Source: CAWATZ01 sp963784995
Lineage (GTDB): Bacteria > Planctomycetota > Planctomycetia > Gemmatales > Gemmataceae
Direction of reading: 5' to 3'
Assembly: GCA_963784995.1 (NCBI GenBank)
Contig: CAWATZ010000016.1
Coordinates: forward strand, 62,001 to 126,000
Length of the DNA: 64,000 bases
Every line of letters begins with the position of its first letter. Position 1 is the first letter of the stretch. Shown piece after piece: positions 59,717-64,000 of this stretch. The position numbers and the translations under genes are program-made. Under the pieces are notes generated by a model. The model worked only from the letters and a program-made list of their open reading frames with translations. It was not told the origin of the DNA and did no database searches.

Positions 59717-60034
59717 ATGGGATGGGACAAGGGTCGCTATTACACCCGCTCCCGGAAGGTCAACGGCCGGGTTGTCCGGGAGTACGTCGGGACTGGCCGG
59801 GTAGCCGCACTGGCGGCCAGGATGGACACCCTCGACCGGGAAAAGCGGGAAGCCGACCGAACTGCCCTGAAGGCGGAGCGGGCCCGGCTCGATGCCCTCG
59901 ACGCCGCGTTGAACGACCTGAACGACCTGGCCGAGGTGCTGGCCCACGCCGCCTTGCTGGCTGCCGGCTATCACCAGCACAAGCGGGGTGAATGGAGAAA
60001 GAGACGTGAGCAAGACCGTTCTACCGAAGCATGA
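59717..60034 (+). CDS. planctomycete element protein of the MGWDKGRYYTRS type
   Basis: About 105 residues. The opening MGWDKGRYYTRSRKVNGRVV with REYVGTGRVA is a very common start in planctomycete integrative elements; a coiled-coil follows (AARMDTLDREKREADRTALK). ATG 59717 is preferred over the longer frame from 59549. The 3' end overlaps the next gene by 29 nt. Function unknown. Confidence 0.65.
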   Translation: MGWDKGRYYTRSRKVNGRVVREYVGTGRVAALAARMDTLDREKREADRTALKAERARLDALDAALNDLNDLAEVLAHAALLAAGYHQHKRGEWRKRREQDRSTEA

Positions 60035-60182
60035 AGAATTGGTAGCCCTTGCAAACAGGGCTCAACAGGGGGACAAGACCGCTCTGCCCGCGCTGCGGGA
60101 GTTGCTGAACGACCCTGCCTCTGTGGACCTGCTCGGGGGCGATCTGGCCCGCCAGGCGCAGCTGACCCTTATCGACAAGTTC
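60006..60182 (+). pseudogene. truncated planctomycete element protein (AQQGDKTALPALRELL type)
   Basis: Starts at GTG 60006. HEELVALANRAQQGDKTALP with ALRELLNDPASVDLLGGDLA is the N-terminal part of a family that regularly follows the MGWDKGRYY gene. After LIDKF the sequence stops resembling the family, because DNA matching another gene (reverse strand) begins at about 60183. The gene is thus cut by a rearrangement. Confidence 0.55.
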
Positions 60183-60540
60183 AGCCAGCAGGCCAAGCCA
60201 CCTCTGGAAGGAGAACGGACAGGACTCGTGCATGTCGTTGGCCACGTACTCAACGATGGTGCTGGCGCGGTTGCTCACGTTGAACACACGCTCCTCGGCC
60301 AAGAGGAAATCGACCCCCTGGCCGCGCAGCTCGACAGCGCCGCGCAGCTGGTGGGTAGCGGAACGGCTTTGCCCGGCGGTGTTTTCTCTTTGCCGCTACA
60401 GCCGTCACGATCAGGTCGTCCGGATTCCCGGCGTCAACGTACAGGTTGCCGTCGCAACGAGTGCAGCCAAAGACGCCGCTCTCAGCGGGGATGCGAACCT
60501 TCAAGCCGCAATGGGGACAGCGCACGGACGCGGTTGACAT
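60183..60540 (-). pseudogene. truncated zinc-ribbon relative of the 55687 gene
   Basis: Begins MSTASVRCPHCGLKVRIPAE, with a Cys4 zinc ribbon (CPHC ... CTRCDG). A frame change near 60375 leads to LRGAVELRGQGVDFLLAEER and VFNVSNRA ... SCPFSFQRWLGLLAE, matching the gene at 55687. It ends abruptly at the junction with the plus-strand gene. The homologous stretch is about 60 residues at high identity, so one copy derives from the other or from related elements. Confidence 0.5.
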
Positions 60541-60722
60541 TGCCTGACTCCAGGTCGGGCACTGCCCGGCGCCGAGTCCGCAGGAGTCAGGTTGCGGGCA
60601 CCGGTGCCGGGCTCGCGCCGGTGGCCAGACCAGCGGTCCCCGACCCGGTCATTCTCCGCGGCGTCTCCGCCCGCCGCAAGAGAATTCCCAGGTAGATGGA
60701 CCGATCCGGGGTGTTGCTCCGC

Positions 60723-61103
60723 TCAGTCCTCATCGGGCAAGAGGATCGTGACGACCGGCTCGCCCTGATCCCCGGGACCGCACAGGGCCTTGAGGCGGAC
60801 CAGTGGCGGGGTGCGGTCGCGGTTGTCGTTCCTGACGTGGACCGCGAAGCGCACTTCGGAACGGTCGTTGCCGGTCCGGATGGCGAACCGCAGCATGGTC
60901 AGCACGTCCCAGAGACGGCCGACTTCATCCTGGCACAGCACACCGGGTGGGATCGTGACGCACTTCGCCCACACGGCCGCGGTGAGCGCCACGGGGGAAC
61001 GGAAGCCGACTTCTTGAGCAGTCGCGGAAACGTCGATCAGCACGCCGTCGCGGATCGCGTCGGCGCGGGTGTAACGGTGAATCAGATCTGCATTCTCAAA
61101 CAC
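60723..61103 (-). CDS. DUF6573 family protein
   Basis: A 126-residue protein (MFENADLIHRYTRADAIRDG). IHRYTRADAIRDGVLIDVSA, GFRSPVALTAAVWAKCVTIP and LWDVLTMLRFAIR match DUF6573, a common small protein of mobile elements. Function unknown. It is transcribed toward the truncated genes. Confidence 0.72.
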   Translation of the reverse strand: MFENADLIHRYTRADAIRDGVLIDVSATAQEVGFRSPVALTAAVWAKCVTIPPGVLCQDEVGRLWDVLTMLRFAIRTGNDRSEVRFAVHVRNDNRDRTPPLVRLKALCGPGDQGEPVVTILLPDED

Positions 61104-61163
61104 GGGTGTATCTCTCTCGGGTGAAGGGAAAGGGGCGGGGAGTGGTTTCCCCGCCCCGGTGTG

Positions 61164-61397
61164 TTACTTGAGCCGGGCGAGCAATTGCCGCTCGCCCAAC
61201 CAGGCCGCATAGTCGGTCTGGAGCCGGACCAGGATGGCCACCTCGACCGAGGGGCTGAGATGACAGGTCAGATTGAACACGTTGTCCTGGCCGGCCTCGA
61301 TGCGATCGATCAGGGCGAAGCCGCGCTCTTCCATGTAGGTGCCCGGCCCATTGAGTTCATTGCCTTCGAGGCTGAACTTGCCGATAACGATTGCCAT
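61164..61397 (-). CDS. hypothetical element protein
   Basis: A 77-residue protein (MAIVIGKFSLEGNELNGPGT) with CCCAGGAGAAC-type purine-rich sequence upstream of ATG. No recognised motif. It lies in the same orientation as the DUF6573 gene and likely in its operon. Confidence 0.5.
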   Translation of the reverse strand: MAIVIGKFSLEGNELNGPGTYMEERGFALIDRIEAGQDNVFNLTCHLSPSVEVAILVRLQTDYAAWLGERQLLARLK

Positions 61398-61466
61398 TGC
61401 CGCGTTCTCCTGGGGGGTTCGGTGTGGGAAGGGAAAGGGCCATCCGTGGCCGGGTTGCCGTCCCTT

Positions 61467-61796
61467 TCAGACCGTTGCATCCGCGATCGGGGAGGCCGAC
61501 AGTTCCTCGAAGCTGATCGTGCCCCGGAACCGCTCTGGCAGGATGTCAGCCGGGCAGTACCACAATCCGGGCCGCCCGCTCCGTTTCGGCGAGGATCGGG
61601 GAACCTCGACCTCAATCGTGGTCGTTTCCTCGACCCGGACCTTGTGGCGTCGGGACACGTGGAGGATCGCCCAGGCCGAGCGGGAAGGCGAGTGCAACCA
61701 GACCACCGCGAGCTTGCCCTTGCTCTTGCTGGTGAGCAAACCTTGCTCGCTGATCGAATCCAGGTTGCGGGACGGGGTCGAATGCCGTAACTTCAT
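61467..61796 (-). CDS. hypothetical protein, possible ADP-ribosyltransferase-like fold
   Basis: A 109-residue protein (MKLRHSTPSRNLDSISEQGL). The opening RHSTPSRNLDSISEQGLLTS resembles the N-terminal HGTS..NL.SI...GL strand-helix of the ART/KptA fold, with LWYCPADILPERF as a late strand. I see no full catalytic triad, so the call is tentative. ATG was preceded by AGGAAAG. Confidence 0.4.
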   Translation of the reverse strand: MKLRHSTPSRNLDSISEQGLLTSKSKGKLAVVWLHSPSRSAWAILHVSRRHKVRVEETTTIEVEVPRSSPKRSGRPGLWYCPADILPERFRGTISFEELSASPIADATV

Positions 61797-62015
61797 CGGT
61801 GCTTTCCTTTCCTGTGAAGGAAGGCCACGGGCCGGGGCGAGTACCAGTCGCCGCCGGCCCCTTTCTGTTTCTGCCGCGTGTCTCTTCTCTTCTGCTGCTC
61901 CCACCCGCCCTATCTGAGTCTCCGGGGATTTCCACCTTCAGCCCGTCTTTCAGGGGGAAGGCTTCTGGGAGGTCACACCGAGTTGTCAAAGAGCGTTGGC
62001 CTGACAATCACATTA

Positions 62016-62049
62016 TAAGGCAAGTTCAGTAGTAAGGCAAGTCCAGTTG
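62016..62049. promoter_or_regulatory. tandem 17-bp repeats upstream of XRE repressor
   Basis: TAAGGCAAGTTCAGTAG and TAAGGCAAGTCCAGTTG are adjacent 17-bp direct repeats in an AT-rich region, about 100 bp before the XRE gene and divergent from the minus-strand genes. Typical of operators for a repressor controlling both directions. Confidence 0.5.
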
Positions 62050-62147
62050 TACTGAATTTGCAGTATTTAATTGGAAAAGCGCTTGTTCCGAAATTCCGTG
62101 CGGTGTATACTGGAGTTGCCTTAGAGGTTCTGGAAGGGGGTGCAACG

Positions 62148-62543
62148 ATGGAGTTCGGTGCGACGTTGAGGCAGCTGCGCCAGCAAGCGGGGTTGACGCA
62201 GCAGCAGCTGGCGGACCGGAGCGAGGTGCCCATCGGCACCATCCGGGATTACGAGCAGGGCAAGCGCGATCCGCTCTTATCAACGGCCAGGCAGCTTGCC
62301 CTGTCCCTCAGAGTATCACTCGACCAGTTAGCCAGCCTAACTCCGCCTTCCGCCATCCAGGAGCCCGCGGCCAAATGGGAACCGAGGCCCCGCGGACGGC
62401 CCAGGAAGCCGCTTGGCGAGCCCGGCAAGGCGTCGGCCGAGCCGGAGGCTGATCGGGCCGAGGCGGACTGGGGCGAGGCCGAGAAGCCGACGGAGGAGCC
62501 GCCAGCGGAGGGCAAGACGAAGCGACCGAGGCGGAAGAAGTGA
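62148..62543 (+). CDS. XRE-family repressor with AT-hook-like tail
   Basis: A 131-residue protein (MEFGATLRQLRQQAGLTQQQ). HTH at residues 5-60 (LTQQQLADRSEVPIGTIRDY). The tail contains RPRGRPRKP, an AT-hook-like motif, plus Glu/Lys-rich sequence. It likely acts as the element's main repressor, binding the tandem repeats upstream. GGGGGTGCAACG precedes the ATG. Confidence 0.78.
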   Translation: MEFGATLRQLRQQAGLTQQQLADRSEVPIGTIRDYEQGKRDPLLSTARQLALSLRVSLDQLASLTPPSAIQEPAAKWEPRPRGRPRKPLGEPGKASAEPEADRAEADWGEAEKPTEEPPAEGKTKRPRRKK

Positions 62544-62609
62544 TAGGGGCAACGACCGCTGGTAGAATGGATCTACCCTACCGCCCGCACTTGATCAGGA
62601 GACATTGTC

Positions 62610-63110
62610 ATGACTTCCTTGTTGCTCAAACGATTCATGATGGAATCCAGTTTCGTCGCCGAACTGGCTGAAGAGAGAGGGATGGATGAGGCCAAGGCTG
62701 ACGTTGAAGCGCTGGTCCGATTGCTCCAGGACATCGCCGCGCATACTCGGGAAGCCTGGCAATCCCAGTGGTTCAAACTGGCACGAGAGCGGCGAGTTGA
62801 TGATTTTCAATATCGCGGCGAACAGTTCCAGAACATCCTTGACATGATGATTTTGGCAGTGGAGCGGATGCTTGCGGTGGGCTTACCTGTGCAAGCCGTT
62901 CTGAGTGATCTTGAACAGTTGCGTGAAAGGCACAAGGAAGACTGGCCCTGGTTTCGCAAGGAAGACGAAGAGAAGGCCCTGGCTGAATCAGCTCGTGGCG
63001 AAACGATGTCCGTGGACGATGCCTTTGCGGAGATCGCTGGCGTCAGTCGTGAAGAATGGTCGCAACGACTTGAGGAACGCCGGCGCCGTCGAGATCAGGA
63101 AGGAGCGTGA
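62610..63110 (+). CDS. putative antitoxin-like partner protein
   Basis: A 166-residue protein (MTSLLLKRFMMESSFVAELA), largely helical. The C-terminal section (GETMSVDDAFAEIAGVSREE) resembles antitoxin C-termini. It is separated from the RelE-like gene by three bases, suggesting a toxin-antitoxin operon with the antitoxin first. Longer than typical antitoxins. Confidence 0.5.
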   Translation: MTSLLLKRFMMESSFVAELAEERGMDEAKADVEALVRLLQDIAAHTREAWQSQWFKLARERRVDDFQYRGEQFQNILDMMILAVERMLAVGLPVQAVLSDLEQLRERHKEDWPWFRKEDEEKALAESARGETMSVDDAFAEIAGVSREEWSQRLEERRRRRDQEGA

Positions 63111-63113
63111 TCC

Positions 63114-63404
63114 GTGGCCTTTCGGGTTGAGATCAGCACACCGGCAAGGAGGCAGATTCTCCGTTGGGGTTTGTCGGATACCATGCTGGTGGAGGTCAAT
63201 CCGCGACTCGGAGAGTTGGGAGAAGCCACCAGCGACAAACTGGTCCGCCTGCGCAAGACCTACGATGGCCTGTACTACATTCTCTCACAGATCGATCCCG
63301 AGAACCGAATACGCGAACACGTCTTTGTCTTCCATGTCGTTTTTAGCCAGGACGAGGAACGCCTGATCGTGCTTCGCGGCACCTACCAACGCCGCGATCA
63401 TTGA
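63114..63404 (+). CDS. RelE/ParE-like toxin candidate
   Basis: A 96-residue protein from GTG 63114 (VAFRVEISTPARRQILRWGL). FRVEISTPARRQILRW is a RelE-type first strand and helix, and RLRKTYDGLYYILSQIDPEN with HVFVFHVVFSQDEERLIVLR fits the following sheet. Typically cleaves mRNA or acts on gyrase; not decided here. Confidence 0.55.
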   Translation: MAFRVEISTPARRQILRWGLSDTMLVEVNPRLGELGEATSDKLVRLRKTYDGLYYILSQIDPENRIREHVFVFHVVFSQDEERLIVLRGTYQRRDH

Positions 63405-63672
63405 CCCTGCAACGCGGTCCTGGAGTTGCTCGGCGGTCCGCCGCCCAGGCCCGCCTCGGCGGCAAGGTAGAATGATGGTAGGGCCAGCACGCCCAGCCAT
63501 GGGCCAGGCATCCTGCAACCGACATTGTCCGATTCCCCTCCCGAACCGATAATCTTTCCGTGGGCCGGCAACGTGTCGCGACCGCGCCGGTCCAAGTCAG
63601 TGCATCCTGGCCGCTGTCCGTCTCGACCTGAGAACCGGGACGGCGGCGGTCGTTCTCAGAGGAACAACTCAG

Positions 63673-64000
63673 ATGGCACGTCTGCGCAAGATCCCGTACA
63701 CCAAGCCGATCCCCGCTGGAGCGGAGATTGTCACCCACAAGGGCAAGCCACATGCCCGGTTCACCGATGACGGCAAGACCGTTCTGGTCCCGCTGACAAA
63801 GAAAGGCGACCGCATCCGGCTCTTGTCGGCCAAGTGGTACGGCGAGTACCGAGACGCCGACGGCATGCTGCAATGCGATCCGCTGTCCCCGGACAAGACC
63901 GCGGCGGCCCAGATGCTGGCCGATCTGGTAAAGGAGGCCGAACACAAGAAGGCTGGCCTGTCTGTCTCACACGCCGATCAGCTCAAAAGGCCGCTGGTTA
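63673..64000 (+). CDS. site-specific integrase (tyrosine recombinase), N-terminal part
   Basis: From ATG 63673 (MARLRKIPYTKPIPAGAEIV), running off the right edge. The start and KGKPHARFTDDGKTVLVPLT, LLSAKWYGEYRDADGMLQCD and MLADLVKEAEHKKAG match the arm-binding N-terminal region of planctomycete phage-type integrases. Catalytic residues lie outside the window. Together with tRNA-His at 55178 it probably delimits the integrative element. Confidence 0.75.
   Translation, partial: MARLRKIPYTKPIPAGAEIVTHKGKPHARFTDDGKTVLVPLTKKGDRIRLLSAKWYGEYRDADGMLQCDPLSPDKTAAAQMLADLVKEAEHKKAGLSVSHADQLKRPLV

Overview
The window reads as a chromosomal segment of a GC-rich planctomycete, most likely a Gemmataceae relative. 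This is inferred from the gene families (formylglycine-type sulfatase, tandem DUF4139 genes, DUF6573, the 27-bp repeat whose reverse translation is SPKRQRRD) and from gene order; no rRNA is present to settle it. Many conserved genes carry single-base frameshifts (XPB-like, DUF4139 copy 1, aconitase, beta-CASP nuclease, HD protein, sulfatase, primase), so part of the breakage is probably draft-quality sequence and not real decay.

Layout. 1-5.1 kb: end of a gamma-glutamyltransferase, a 129-bp inverted repeat, an alpha-oxoamine synthase, and an XPB/Ssl2-type helicase-domain gene with a small partner. 5.2-9.5 kb: a restriction-modification-like locus (Dam-type methylase, XRE controller, candidate nuclease) beside a four-gene operon with a TIGR04255 protein and a small RHH-like regulator. 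9.7-16.5 kb: a secreted clan GH-A hydrolase, a HEPN-type pair, a DUF1444-like gene and a phosphoesterase. 16.6-23.4 kb: three tandem paralogues of a secreted DUF4139 protein. 23.5-32.4 kb: a Rieske oxygenase, planctomycete repeats, a zinc alcohol dehydrogenase, a secreted DSP-like phosphatase, and aconitase interrupted by a 517-residue LAGLIDADG intein placed directly at an Fe-S ligand cysteine.

32.6-48.7 kb is the most striking part: two head-to-tail chromosomal integrons. Integron A has a truncated integron integrase with a duplicated N-terminal domain, followed by plus-strand cassettes. Integron B has an intact IntI (40422-41396, minus), a candidate cassette promoter and attI-type core site, then more cassettes. 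Twelve attC-like sites (about 87-101 nt, AAC...GTT boxes, imperfect stems, several with a shared unpaired A) separate small plus-strand cassette genes, mostly of unknown function plus a methyltransferase, an M14 peptidase, a DUF4240 gene and a decayed HEAT-repeat gene. Group II introns have invaded both arrays: an ORF-less ribozyme with intact domain V, a 5' remnant, and an intron with a reverse transcriptase inserted inside an attC. A hairpin with arms AGGGGACGCATCTCA sits at the 3' ends of both the integrase and the reverse transcriptase.

48.8-55.2 kb: a beta-CASP metallo-beta-lactamase nuclease, a nucleotidyltransferase/HD protein, a sulfatase, an NhaD-like antiporter and tRNA-His. From the tRNA to the right edge lies an integrative element: an integrase remnant, excisionase-like HTH, a tRNA-like structure, a primase/AAA replication protein, small planctomycete-type ORFs, an XRE repressor, a toxin-antitoxin-like pair and the start of a tyrosine recombinase running off the edge.
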